Positions 48,698-57,374 of a stretch of 64,000 bases of DNA are shown here, in pieces. Each line of letters opens with the position of its first letter. Positions within the stretch are counted from its first letter, which is position 1. This stretch comes from Shinella fusca (GTDB taxonomy: Bacteria; Pseudomonadota; Alphaproteobacteria; Rhizobiales; Rhizobiaceae). The stretch covers positions 1 through 64,000 of the forward strand of contig NZ_JACHIK010000015.1 in the NCBI RefSeq assembly GCF_014203155.1, given 5' to 3'. Below the pieces are notes generated by a model. That model saw only the letters and a list, made by a program, of their open reading frames with translations, was not told the origin of the DNA and did no database searches. The position numbers and the translations under genes are program-made.

Positions 48698-49987
48698 TCA
48701 GGCGGCGCTGCCGGCCTTGCCGCCCCTGATGACGCGCGGCGCCGGCTTTGCCTTGCCGGTGCGGGCATGCTCCTCGATGAAGGAGAGGATGCGCGGGGCG
48801 ATCTCCTTGCGGAAGCGCGAGCCGTTGAAGACGCCGTAGTGGCCGACATCGGGCTGCATGTAGTGCAGGCGCATGTGATCGGGGATGTTGGTGCAGATGG
48901 TCTGCGCCGCCTCGGTCTGGCCGACGCCGGAAATGTCGTCGTTCTCGCCCTCGACGGTGAGCAGCGCCACCTTGCGGATCGCCGTCGTGTCGACGGGGCG
49001 GTCGCGGTGCATCATCTCGCCCTTCGGCAGGGCGTGGCGCATGAAGACGGTCTCGACCGTCTGGAGGTAGAATTCGGCCGTCAGGTCCATGACGGCGAGA
49101 TATTCGTCGTAGAAGTCGCGGTGCTTCTCCGCCGCGTCGCCGTCGTTCTTCACGAGATGGGCGAAGAACTCCTTGTGGGCGATGACGTGGCGGTCGAGGT
49201 TCATCGACATGAAGCCGGAAAGCTGCAGGAAGCCCGGATAGACCATGCGCATGAAGCCGGGCTGCGGCCACGGCACGGGCATGACGACATTGTCGCGGAA
49301 CCACTCGATCGGCTTTTCCTTGGCGAGCTGGTTGACGGCGGTCGGGTTGATGCGCGTGTCGATCGGCCCGCCCATCAGCGTCATGGTGGAGGGCGAGAGC
49401 GGATCGTTGTCGGCCTCCATGACGGAGACGGCGGCCAGAACCGGCACCGCCGGCTGGCAGACGGCGATCACATGGGTATCCGGCCCCAGCGCATGCAGCA
49501 TCTCGATGACGTAGTCGATATAGTCGTCGAGGTCGAAGCCGCCTTCGGCGAGCGGCACCATGCGCGCGTCGACCCAGTCGGTGATATGCACTTCCGCATG
49601 GGGCAGCAGCGCCTCGACGGTGCCGCGCAGGAGCGTTGCATAGTGGCCGGACATCGGCGCGACGATGAGGATCTTCGGATCGTTGCGGTGGCCGGCCGGC
49701 AGACAGCGCTCGAAATGAATGAGGTTGCAGAAGGGCTGCTGCCAGACGATCTTCTCGTGCACCGAGACCGTCTTGTCGCCGATTACCGTCTCGGAAAGGC
49801 CGAATTCCGGCTTGCCATAGCGCCGGGTCGTGCGCTCCAGCACCTCGAAGCCGGCGGCGACGGTGCGCCCGAAATAGGTGTGCGATAGCGGATTGAGCGG
49901 ATTTCGGAAGGCGATGCGCATCTGGTCGGCCATGGCATGCCAGGGGGCCATGGCGGCATGATTGAATTCATAGAGCTGATAATACAT
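48698..49987 (-). CDS. phaZ: Intracellular polyhydroxyalkanoate depolymerase
   Basis: A 429-residue alpha/beta hydrolase of the intracellular PHB depolymerase family, mobilising stored PHB granules. The nucleophile elbow has a cysteine (VIAVCQPAVPV), as in Cupriavidus-type PhaZ, and the catalytic His is in QPDVGHYGVFNG near the end. No signal peptide. The ATG at 49987 gives the family start MYYQLYEFNHA. The upstream 160 bases contain several inverted repeats. Confidence 0.93.
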   Translation of the reverse strand: MYYQLYEFNHAAMAPWHAMADQMRIAFRNPLNPLSHTYFGRTVAAGFEVLERTTRRYGKPEFGLSETVIGDKTVSVHEKIVWQQPFCNLIHFERCLPAGHRNDPKILIVAPMSGHYATLLRGTVEALLPHAEVHITDWVDARMVPLAEGGFDLDDYIDYVIEMLHALGPDTHVIAVCQPAVPVLAAVSVMEADNDPLSPSTMTLMGGPIDTRINPTAVNQLAKEKPIEWFRDNVVMPVPWPQPGFMRMVYPGFLQLSGFMSMNLDRHVIAHKEFFAHLVKNDGDAAEKHRDFYDEYLAVMDLTAEFYLQTVETVFMRHALPKGEMMHRDRPVDTTAIRKVALLTVEGENDDISGVGQTEAAQTICTNIPDHMRLHYMQPDVGHYGVFNGSRFRKEIAPRILSFIEEHARTGKAKPAPRVIRGGKAGSAA

Positions 49988-50054
49988 CGGACGCGTATCC
50001 CATTTTCCGGTGCGGGGCCTTGCGCCCCCTGCACCGCCTTCACCCGGTTTCCGC

Positions 50055-50101
50055 AGATGCGAAAAGAGTAAGCATCTTTTCGCTGCGTGGCAACATGCCA
50101 C
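50055..50101 (-). other. Overlapping inverted repeats upstream of phaZ
   Basis: GCGAAAAG/CTTTTCGC (50059-50066 with 50076-50083) and AGATGC/GCATCT (50055-50060 with 50072-50077) share bases and cannot both form. A third hairpin, GTGGCA/TGCCAC (50087-50101), lies beside them. They could be a promoter-linked operator or a leader switch; no transcript start is known. Confidence 0.35.
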
Positions 50102-50147
50102 ACCGCCATCCTAGTCCTGCGGACCTTTCGCGAACATGAACGCGCCG

Positions 50148-50879
50148 TCAGCCCGTCCAGCCGCCATCGATGACATAGGCCTGGCCGGTCGTGTAGCTGG
50201 CGCCGGCAAGGTGTACCGCGAGATCGGCGACCTCCTCGGGCGTGCCGATGCGGCCCATCGGCTGGCGGGATATGAAGGCGGCGCGAGCGGCATCGTAGTC
50301 GCCGCCGGCCCGCATGCGGTCCTGCAGCGAGGGGCTTTCCACGGTGCCGGGGCAGATGGCGTTGCAGCGGACGCCCCTCGCCACATAGTCGGCAGCGACG
50401 GACTTGGTGAGGCCGATGACGGCCGCCTTGGTGGTGCTGTAGGCGAAGCGGTTCGGCACGCCCTTCACGCTGGACGCGACCGAAGCCATGTTGATGATGG
50501 CGCCGTCGCCGCGCTCCAGCATGCCGGGCAGCACGGCCTGGATGGTGCGCACCATGGCGAGCACGTTGAGGTTCCAGGCGAAGGCGAGGTCGTCCTGCTT
50601 CATGTCGAGGATCGTGCCGCCGTGCACGACGCCGGCGCAGTTGAAGAGCACGTCGATCGGGCCGGCCTCGCCGATGACGGCGGAGACGGCCGCGTCGTCC
50701 AGCACGTTGAGGATGCGGGTGGCAATGCCGCTCTCGTCGGCAAGGCTCGCGAGGGCCCCCGCGTTGATATCCGTGGCAAGCACCGTCGCGCCGGCGCGCT
50801 GGAAGGCGAGCGCGGACGCCCGCCCGATGCCCTGCCCCGCCGCCGTCACCAGAACGGTCTTGCCTTCGAGATTGCTCAT
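50148..50879 (-). CDS. SDR dehydrogenase, probable 2-keto-3-deoxy-L-fuconate 4-dehydrogenase
   Basis: A 243-residue short-chain dehydrogenase: NAD loop TAAGQGIGRAS, NCAG motif, and catalytic Ser133, Tyr147 and Lys151 (YSTTK). It closely resembles, as I remember it, the Burkholderia 2-keto-3-deoxy-L-fuconate dehydrogenase (ITAAGQGIG, SVKGVPNRFAYS). It oxidises the C4 hydroxyl to give 2,4-diketo-3-deoxy-L-fuconate. Last gene of the leftward transporter cluster; its specificity is inferred. Confidence 0.82.
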   Translation of the reverse strand: MSNLEGKTVLVTAAGQGIGRASALAFQRAGATVLATDINAGALASLADESGIATRILNVLDDAAVSAVIGEAGPIDVLFNCAGVVHGGTILDMKQDDLAFAWNLNVLAMVRTIQAVLPGMLERGDGAIINMASVASSVKGVPNRFAYSTTKAAVIGLTKSVAADYVARGVRCNAICPGTVESPSLQDRMRAGGDYDAARAAFISRQPMGRIGTPEEVADLAVHLAGASYTTGQAYVIDGGWTG

Positions 50880-50963
50880 GATGTCACTCCAGTCTGCTGC
50901 GCATGATGGCCTTGGAGGGCCGGATTTCGGCCCGCGGGTATCCCCGCAGGCGATGGTTTCGGT

Positions 50964-51938
50964 CTAACGGGTTCCGCGGCGACGCAATTGGTCGAAATAG
51001 ACGATGACGATGATCAGCAGGCCCGTGATGATGCGCTGCCAGAACGAATTGACGTTGAGCAGGTTCGCGCCGTTGTTGATCGTCGCCAGGATGAAGGCGC
51101 CGAGGAGCGGCCCGTGCACCGAGCCGACCGCGCCGAACAGGCTGGTGCCGCCGATGACCGAGGAGGCGATCGCCTGGAGCTCCCAGCCTTCCGCCTGCGT
51201 GGCGTTGCCGATGCCGATGCGCGAGGCGAGCAGCACGCCGACGAGGGCCGCGCAAGTGGCCGAGAGGATATAGGCGAGATAGATCGTGCGGTTGACGTTG
51301 ACGCCGGAAAGGCGCGCCGCCTCGCTGTTCGAGCCGACCGCGAAGAGATAGCGGCCGAAGCGGGAAAGGTGCAGGTAGACGAAGGCGGGGATCGCCACCA
51401 GGATCACCATCCAGAAGAGGCTCGGCACGCCGAGGAAATCGGCCCGCGAGAAATTGGTGAAGCCCTCGTGGCTGATCGAGATGGTCGAGCCGTTGGTGAT
51501 GAGCAGGCCGATGCCGCGCAGCGAGGTCAGCGTCGCCAGCGTGATGATGAAGGGCGGCAGGCCCATGCGCACGATGCCGAAGCCGTGAAAGGCGCCGATG
51601 GCGACGCCGATCAGCAGCGTCAGGAGGATCGAGAGCCACAGCGGCACGCCGGCCTGCAGCAGCCAGGCGACGATGACGCTGGTGAAGCCGACGATCGCGC
51701 CGACCGAAAGGTCGATGCCCGCCGTGATGATGACGAAGGTCTGGCCGACCGCCAGGATCGCCGTCATCGCCCCCTGGCGCAGCAGGTTCGAGATGTTGTT
51801 CGGCGACCAGAAGGCGTGGGTCGCAAGGCCGAGCGCCAGCCATAGCGCCAGAAGAAGCCCGAGCAGCGTGAGCCCGAGCAGGATGTTCGTTCCCTTTTTC
51901 GGCGCCGGTGCGCTTTCCGTGGTGGTTTCCACGCTCAT
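50964..51938 (-). CDS. Sugar ABC transporter permease (RbsC family)
   Basis: A 324-residue inner-membrane permease of the ribose/xylose (CUT2) family with about eight to ten hydrophobic segments, the conserved VIITAGIDLSVGAIVG loop and the EAARLSGVNVNRTIYLAYI coupling region that contacts the ATPase. One permease gene is present, so it should act as a homodimer. Partner genes upstream encode the ATPase and binding protein. L-fucose is the likely substrate from the neighbouring enzymes. Confidence 0.93.
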   Translation of the reverse strand: MSVETTTESAPAPKKGTNILLGLTLLGLLLALWLALGLATHAFWSPNNISNLLRQGAMTAILAVGQTFVIITAGIDLSVGAIVGFTSVIVAWLLQAGVPLWLSILLTLLIGVAIGAFHGFGIVRMGLPPFIITLATLTSLRGIGLLITNGSTISISHEGFTNFSRADFLGVPSLFWMVILVAIPAFVYLHLSRFGRYLFAVGSNSEAARLSGVNVNRTIYLAYILSATCAALVGVLLASRIGIGNATQAEGWELQAIASSVIGGTSLFGAVGSVHGPLLGAFILATINNGANLLNVNSFWQRIITGLLIIVIVYFDQLRRRGTR

Positions 51939-51973
51939 GTGTTTCTCCCTCTTCTTTTTCTTTGCGCGGCGGC

Positions 51974-53527
51974 TCAGGCGCCGATGGCCTGGGTCAGGAC
52001 GTCCTCATGGGAAGCGGCCCGGTGATCGTGGCTGGCGACGAGCCGGCCGCCGCGGAAGACGTGCAGCCGGTCCGACAGTTCGTAGACTTCCGGCAGGTAG
52101 GACGAAATGAGGATGATGCCGGCGCCCTGCTTCAGGAGTTCGCCGAACAGGCGGTAGATCTCCGCCTTGGTGCCGACGTCGACGCCCACGGTCGGCTCGT
52201 CGAAGATGAAAAGGCGCGCGCCGTGGCTCAGCCACTTGCCGATGACGATCTTCTGCTGGTTGCCGCCGGACATGGCCGAGGCGAGCACGGCCCGCGACGG
52301 GGTCTTGATGGCGAGGTTGCGGATCTGCCGGTCGGCGTTCTCCGCCTCGTCGCGGCGACGGATCACCGGCCCCGAACTCAGCCTGCGGAAGACCGGCAGG
52401 TTGATGTTGAGGCCGATCGGCAGGTTGAGGCAGAGCCCCTGGTCGCGGCGGCTTTCCGGCGCGAGCGCGATGCCGAGGTCCATGGCCGTGCGCTCGTTGG
52501 GGATGGCGACCTTCTTGCCGTCCCAGAAGATCTCGCCCGCGGTGACGGGCTGGCGGCCGTAGAGGCCCAGCGCGAATTCGCTGCGCCCCGCGCCGATGAG
52601 GCCGTAGAGGCCGACGATCTCGCCCGACCGCACCGAAAGGGAGATATCCTCGAAGCCCGGCCCCGAAAGGCCGCGGGTCTCGACGATCACGTCGGCGGCC
52701 GGCACCTTCTCCTTGTGGTAGATCTGCTCGATCGAGCGGTTGATCATCAGGGCGATCAGCTCGTTCTCGTTCGTCTCGCCGATGAGGCGCGTGCCGACAT
52801 GGGTGCCGTCGCGCAGCACCGAGACGCGGTCGGCAAGCTCGAAGACCTCCTCCATGCGGTGGCTGATATAGACGATGGTGACGCCTTCCTCGCGCAGCCG
52901 GCGGATGAGCCGGAAAAGCTGGGCCGATTCCTGGCGCGTGAGATAGGCGGTCGGCTCGTCGAAGATGAGGAAGCGGATGCCGCGCATGGCGGCCCGTGCC
53001 GTCGCGACAAGCTGCTGCTGGCCGATGGTGAGGCTGCTGAGCACGGCGGCGGCGGGAAGCTGGAAGCCGAGATCGTCGAGAACGGCCTGGGCGGCGCGCT
53101 CCATGGCGCGCTTGCGCATCAGCCCGTTGCGGTTCAATTCGTCGCCGAGGAACATGTTGGCCGCGACCGAAAGGTGCGGGCAGAGCACGACCTCCTGGTG
53201 CACGGCATTGATGCCGCGGGAAATCGCCTCGGTCGGCGTTGCAAGCTGCACGGGCTTGCCGCACCAAAGGACCTCGCCGGCCGTGCGGCGGATGACGCCG
53301 GTGAGCAGCTTGATGAGGGTGGACTTGCCGGCGCCGTTCTCCCCGACGATGGCGTGGATCTCGCCGGCAAGGAAGGTGATCGTCGCCGGCTTCAGCGCCT
53401 CGACGAAACCGTATTTCTTCTGCAGGCCGCGCATTTCGAGGATCGGGGCGCCCCGCGGCACCGTTTCGGATTCGGCGAGCTTGGCCTCGTCCTCATGCCG
53501 GTGACTTAGCTCCTGAAGGCTGCTCAT
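51974..53527 (-). CDS. Sugar ABC transporter ATP-binding protein (RbsA family)
   Basis: A 517-residue protein with two fused ABC domains, typical of CUT2 importers. The first has Walker A VGENGAGKST, signature SLTIGQQQ and Walker B LIFDEPTAYL; the second has a degenerate Walker A (GLIGAGRSE), the signature SGGNQQK and Walker B FIFDEPTVGVDVG. It lies between the binding-protein and permease genes, 86 bases after the former. Confidence 0.95.
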   Translation of the reverse strand: MSSLQELSHRHEDEAKLAESETVPRGAPILEMRGLQKKYGFVEALKPATITFLAGEIHAIVGENGAGKSTLIKLLTGVIRRTAGEVLWCGKPVQLATPTEAISRGINAVHQEVVLCPHLSVAANMFLGDELNRNGLMRKRAMERAAQAVLDDLGFQLPAAAVLSSLTIGQQQLVATARAAMRGIRFLIFDEPTAYLTRQESAQLFRLIRRLREEGVTIVYISHRMEEVFELADRVSVLRDGTHVGTRLIGETNENELIALMINRSIEQIYHKEKVPAADVIVETRGLSGPGFEDISLSVRSGEIVGLYGLIGAGRSEFALGLYGRQPVTAGEIFWDGKKVAIPNERTAMDLGIALAPESRRDQGLCLNLPIGLNINLPVFRRLSSGPVIRRRDEAENADRQIRNLAIKTPSRAVLASAMSGGNQQKIVIGKWLSHGARLFIFDEPTVGVDVGTKAEIYRLFGELLKQGAGIILISSYLPEVYELSDRLHVFRGGRLVASHDHRAASHEDVLTQAIGA

Positions 53528-53613
53528 CGCCCTCTCCTCCCTGACTTAGACGGAAAACGTCCGCCCGGATCATGCGGCCCGGGCGGGTGATCGTCAAACG
53601 TGACCCGATGCGA

Positions 53614-54600
53614 TCAGATCTTCGGGTTGAGAAGCGCGTCGATCTTCGGGTCGGACATGTTGTCCTTGGTCACGAGGTTCGCGCCGGTATCGACGAAGGC
53701 TTCGACCTTCTCCTTCTTGGAGGCGGCGAGCGCCGTCTTCACGCCGTCGTAGCCCATGCGGTAGGGGTCCTGCACGACGAGGCCGGCCAGCACGCCTTCC
53801 TTGAGGAAGCCGACCGTCTTTTCATCCGAATCGAAGCCGATGACCTTGATCTTGTCGCCGAGCTTGTTCTCCGCGATCGCCTGGCCGACGCCCTGCGCCA
53901 TGATGAGGTTGGAGGCGAAGACGCCGACGAGATCGGGATTGGCGGTGATGAGGTCGGTCATCATGTTGAGGCCGGTGGTGGCCTGACCGTCCGCATACTT
54001 GTCGGCAACCACTTCGAGGCCCGGATACTTGGTCTTGACCTGGTCGAGGAAGCCTTCGCGGCGCTGGTCGAGCGAGCCGACGCCCGGAAGGCTGGTGATG
54101 ATGGCGATCTTGCCCTCTTCCTTGCCGGTCGCGGCCTTGATGGCGGCGGCAAGGCCGTCAGCGGCGATGCGGCCGCCCTGGACGTTGTCGGTCGTCAGGA
54201 ACGAGGTGAAGGCCTTGGAATCGGCCGCCGAGTCGATGCCGATGATCGGAACGGACTTGGCCGCCTCGTCGACCGGCTTGCCGAGCGCCTTGAATTCCGT
54301 CGGCGAGATGACGACGGCGGCAGGGCCGCCGGCCACGGCGTTTTCAAGGATGCTGATCTGGCCGTTGATATCGGATTCCGACTGCGCGCCGAGTTCCGGC
54401 ACGTTGACGCCGAGGTCCTTGCCGGCCTGACGCGCACCGGCGAGCACGATCTGCCAGTAGAAGGACGTCGTGTCCTTGACGATGATCGGGATGGTGACAT
54501 CCTGAGCCATGGAGGCGGCAGGGGTCATGGTTGCGAGGACTGCGGCACCTGCAAGCGCGGTGAAGGCGCGGCGGGTCAGAAGCGATCTTACAATGCTCAT
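53614..54600 (-). CDS. Sugar ABC transporter substrate-binding protein
   Basis: A 328-residue periplasmic binding protein (type I fold, ribose-binding type) with a signal peptide that includes a twin arginine (LLTRRAFTALAG) and a cleavage site after Ala32 (ASMA-QD). Core motifs include ILENAVAGGPAAVVISP and VIGFDSDEKTVGFLKEG. As I recall, the equivalent Sinorhizobium gene is induced by L-fucose. First gene of the transporter operon; a perfect 14-base palindrome lies 71 bases upstream. Confidence 0.93.
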   Translation of the reverse strand: MSIVRSLLTRRAFTALAGAAVLATMTPAASMAQDVTIPIIVKDTTSFYWQIVLAGARQAGKDLGVNVPELGAQSESDINGQISILENAVAGGPAAVVISPTEFKALGKPVDEAAKSVPIIGIDSAADSKAFTSFLTTDNVQGGRIAADGLAAAIKAATGKEEGKIAIITSLPGVGSLDQRREGFLDQVKTKYPGLEVVADKYADGQATTGLNMMTDLITANPDLVGVFASNLIMAQGVGQAIAENKLGDKIKVIGFDSDEKTVGFLKEGVLAGLVVQDPYRMGYDGVKTALAASKKEKVEAFVDTGANLVTKDNMSDPKIDALLNPKI

Positions 54601-54670
54601 TTATGTTCTCCTCTCAGGTGCTTCCTGTCCTCCTTTGGGGATCGGGTTGCAGGAAGCGGACAACTCGATC

Positions 54671-54684
54671 TTTTATCGATAAAA
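54671..54684. promoter_or_regulatory. Perfect palindrome TTTTATCGATAAAA upstream of the transporter operon
   Basis: A perfect 14-base palindrome in an A/T-rich patch, within the 210-base gap between the binding-protein gene and the mutarotase gene. The half-site TTTATCG recurs in the palindrome beside the regulator gene (56335-56356), so both are likely sites for the adjacent GntR-type regulator. The rest of the gap holds no gene. Confidence 0.6.
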
Positions 54685-54810
54685 AACATTTCCATCGCAG
54701 GCTACACCCGCTCCTTTCGCTTGGCAAGCGGGTGGATTCTCGAAAAAACGCTGTCTTTACAGGCATTCCCGTCCATTCGCACCGTCCTCCCAAACGGTGG
54801 CCGCCGGGGT

Positions 54811-55257
54811 TCAGACCCGGTGGACCTCCTGCGGAAGCACGACACCTTTCTTCAAAATGAGGTTGCCGTAAAGCCGGAATTCCGTCGTGGCGACGATGAC
54901 GGCCGCTGCCTTCGCCCGCTCGTAGAAGGCAAAGCGCTCCAGCGAATGGACGGTGAAGTCGCCCGCCAGCCGATGGACGATATCCTGGAAGGTGGCGCAG
55001 ACCTCCGGCACCGCCGCCGGATCTCCCACCACTTCCATGCGCCAGGCCGCCTCGGGCACGAACGTGTCGAGCGGCATGTGCGCCAGCACCGCCTCTGTCA
55101 TGGCGACGGCATCGACACCATCCGCGCGGATGACGTCCGGGCCGAGAAAGCTCGACGGGAAATTGGCGTCGGCGATGACGATCTCGTCGCCGTGGCCCAT
55201 GGTTCTCAGCGCATGCAGGAGATCCGGGCCGAGCAGGGGGTGAATGCCTTTCAACAT
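54811..55257 (-). CDS. RbsD/FucU family sugar mutarotase
   Basis: A 148-residue mutarotase. His22 (MGHGDEI) and Asp30 (IADANFP) are the conserved sugar-site residues, and the C-terminal EFRLYGNLILKKG motif with its Tyr is kept. FucU interconverts alpha- and beta-L-fucose and feeds a sugar dehydrogenase. It follows the aldo/keto reductase gene by 22 bases in the same operon. Confidence 0.9.
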   Translation of the reverse strand: MLKGIHPLLGPDLLHALRTMGHGDEIVIADANFPSSFLGPDVIRADGVDAVAMTEAVLAHMPLDTFVPEAAWRMEVVGDPAAVPEVCATFQDIVHRLAGDFTVHSLERFAFYERAKAAAVIVATTEFRLYGNLILKKGVVLPQEVHRV

Positions 55258-55279
55258 GCGGATGCGATCCTCCTCGAAA

Positions 55280-56299
55280 CTATTGCCGGACGGCGTCGAG
55301 CCCCAGTTCCGGCGCGACCAGTGTGTGGGGCTCGAAGGCCGGGTAGATGTCCGCCGGCAGCGGCTCTCGCGCGAGCGCCATGTTGCGGCCGAGGCTGTCC
55401 GGCCTTGCCGTGCCGATCAGCACCGAGGCGACGGCCGGGTTCTGCAGCGGAAACTGCAGGGCGGGCGCGGCGAGCGGCACGCCCCTCTCCCGGGCGATCT
55501 CCACCATCGCACCGACCTTGCCGGCGATCTCCGGCGTTGCCGGCATGTAGTCGAAGTGGGCACCCGCCACCGGGCCGGTCGCCAGGATGCCGGAATTGAA
55601 GACGCCGCCCACGACGAGCGAGGTCTTCCTGCGTTCGCAGAGCGGCAGGAGTTCCGCGACGGCCGAACGGTCGAGCAACGTATAGCGGCCGGCAAGCAGG
55701 ATGCAGTCGAGATCGGCCTGCCGCAGCACGTCGAGGCAGACCGGCACCTCGTTGACGCCGAGGCCGTAGGCGCGGATCGCACCCGAGGATTTCAGCGCAT
55801 CCAGCGCCTTGAGGCCCGAATCGAGCAATTGGCGCAGATGGAACGCGTTGCGCTCGGCGCCGTGCGTATAGACGCCGATATCGTGCACATAGAGGATATC
55901 GATGCGGTTGAGGCCGAGGCGGGTATGGCTGAGCTCGACCGAGCGCATGATGCCGTCATAGCTGTAGTCGTAGCGCACGTCGAAGGGCAGCGGATCGACA
56001 TAGCCGTAGTCCGGCACCTTGTCGTCGGCGACCGGAACCATGATGCGGCCGACCTTGGTGGAAAGCACGTAGCTTCCCTTCGGCTTCCCGCGCAGGAAAT
56101 CGCCGGTGCGCCGCTCGGCAAGGCCGAAGCCGTACCAGGGCGCCGTATCGAAATAGCGGATGCCCTCGTCCCAGGCGGTCTCCAGCGTCGCCATCGCAAT
56201 CTCGCGCGGGCAGGCCCGGTAAAGCCCGCCCAGCGCCGCGGTGCCGAAACTGAATTTGGTCACGGCAAGGCCCGTCGTCCCGATGGTCCGCGTCTTCAT
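55280..56299 (-). CDS. Aldo/keto reductase, probable L-fucose dehydrogenase
   Basis: A 339-residue aldo/keto reductase with the tetrad Asp51, Tyr56 (DTAPWYG), Lys82 (STKVGR) and His139 (YVHDIG). It resembles D-threo-aldose/L-fucose dehydrogenases that oxidise the sugar to a lactone, and its place before fucU fits. GGAGGAAGC stands before the ATG at 56299. It is divergent from the regulator gene. Confidence 0.85.
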   Translation of the reverse strand: MKTRTIGTTGLAVTKFSFGTAALGGLYRACPREIAMATLETAWDEGIRYFDTAPWYGFGLAERRTGDFLRGKPKGSYVLSTKVGRIMVPVADDKVPDYGYVDPLPFDVRYDYSYDGIMRSVELSHTRLGLNRIDILYVHDIGVYTHGAERNAFHLRQLLDSGLKALDALKSSGAIRAYGLGVNEVPVCLDVLRQADLDCILLAGRYTLLDRSAVAELLPLCERRKTSLVVGGVFNSGILATGPVAGAHFDYMPATPEIAGKVGAMVEIARERGVPLAAPALQFPLQNPAVASVLIGTARPDSLGRNMALAREPLPADIYPAFEPHTLVAPELGLDAVRQ

Positions 56300-56334
56300 G
56301 CTTCCTCCCGGCCGGCGTCCTCTCACCGGCTTTT

Positions 56335-56356
56335 TGTCTTTTATCGACAATAGACA
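56335..56356. promoter_or_regulatory. 22-base palindromic operator between the dehydrogenase and regulator genes
   Basis: TGTCT and AGACA ends flank a core of TTTTATCGACAATA; 18 of 22 positions pair as a palindrome. It lies 36 bases upstream of the aldo/keto reductase start and 121 bases before the regulator gene, well placed to repress both. It shares the TTTTATCGA half with the site at 54671-54684. Confidence 0.65.
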
Positions 56357-56476
56357 GAATGCCGTCAATGGGTAATATGAAGGAAGGAGGAAACGGGAGA
56401 ATGACGGGAACGGCGCGTCTGGTCATTTGCCCGGTCAGCCATTAAGGGACGCGAACCCCAACAACCGGCGGCACCC

Positions 56477-57355
56477 ATGGCCAAGCAGAACAACGTCTTC
56501 AAGGATGCCTTCAATCGCTGCGTGAAGCTTCTGGAGCAGACGGCGAGCCTGCCGTCCGAGCCGGAGCTCGGCGCCGCGCTCGGCGTCAGCCGCACGACCG
56601 TGCGGGCGATCCTGACCCGGCTGGAGGACGTCGGCCTGCTCGCCTGGGAGAAGCGGCGCAAGATCGTGCTGCGCAAGCCCGTGCCGGCCGACTACTTCCC
56701 GACGGAAGAGACCGATTCCCTCTCGGAGATCATCGAGCGCAGCTTCATGCGCCGGATCCTTGCCGGCGGGGCGCAGCCGGGCATGCAGATCAACGAGCTG
56801 GAGCTTGCCCGCGAGATCGGCATCGGCACCACGAGCGTCCGCGAATTTCTCATCCGCTTCAGCCGCTTCGGCCTCATAGAGAAGCGGCCGAACAGCCATT
56901 GGGTGCTGAAGGGCTTTACCAGCGAATTCGCATTGGAGCTGACGGAAGTGCGCGAGATGTTCGAGCTGCGCTCGGCCGCCGCCTTCGCCCACCTGCCGGA
57001 GGACCATCCGGCCTGGCGCGAACTCGACGCGATCGAGGCCGTGCACCACGAGATCCTCGCCGATATCGAGGCGCGCTATCCGGATTTCTCCGAACTCGAC
57101 GAGCGCTTCCACCTTCTGGTGCACCGCGCCTCGAAGAACCGCTTCATCGTCGATTTCTACGACGTGATCGCCATCGTCTTCCACTACCATTACCAGTGGA
57201 ACAAGACGAATGCCCGCGCGCGCAACGCCCGGGCCCTGGAAGAGCACCTCGCCTATATCGCCGCGCTGCGCTCGCGCGATGCGGCCGGCATCGAGACCGC
57301 CTGCCGGCAGCACCTGAAATCCGCGCGCGAGACCCTGCTGCAATCGATCAACTGA
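56477..57355 (+). CDS. GntR/FCD-family regulator with two tandem winged helices
   Basis: A 292-residue regulator with an unusual layout. Residues 10-65 form a GntR-type winged helix (LPSEPELGAALGVSRTTVRAILTRLEDVGLL); residues 80-145 form a second (LELAREIGIGTTSVREFLIRFSRFGLIEKR); the rest is an FCD ligand domain with metal-type histidines in ERFHLLVHRAS, EEHLAYIAAL and CRQHLKSAR. Standard FCD regulators have only one DNA-binding domain. It is divergent from the fucose-like operon and convergent with the aldolase gene, so it is the expected local regulator. The ribosome-binding site is weak. Confidence 0.88.
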   Translation: MAKQNNVFKDAFNRCVKLLEQTASLPSEPELGAALGVSRTTVRAILTRLEDVGLLAWEKRRKIVLRKPVPADYFPTEETDSLSEIIERSFMRRILAGGAQPGMQINELELAREIGIGTTSVREFLIRFSRFGLIEKRPNSHWVLKGFTSEFALELTEVREMFELRSAAAFAHLPEDHPAWRELDAIEAVHHEILADIEARYPDFSELDERFHLLVHRASKNRFIVDFYDVIAIVFHYHYQWNKTNARARNARALEEHLAYIAALRSRDAAGIETACRQHLKSARETLLQSIN

Positions 57356-57374
57356 CCGCTGCGGTGCCGGCTGC

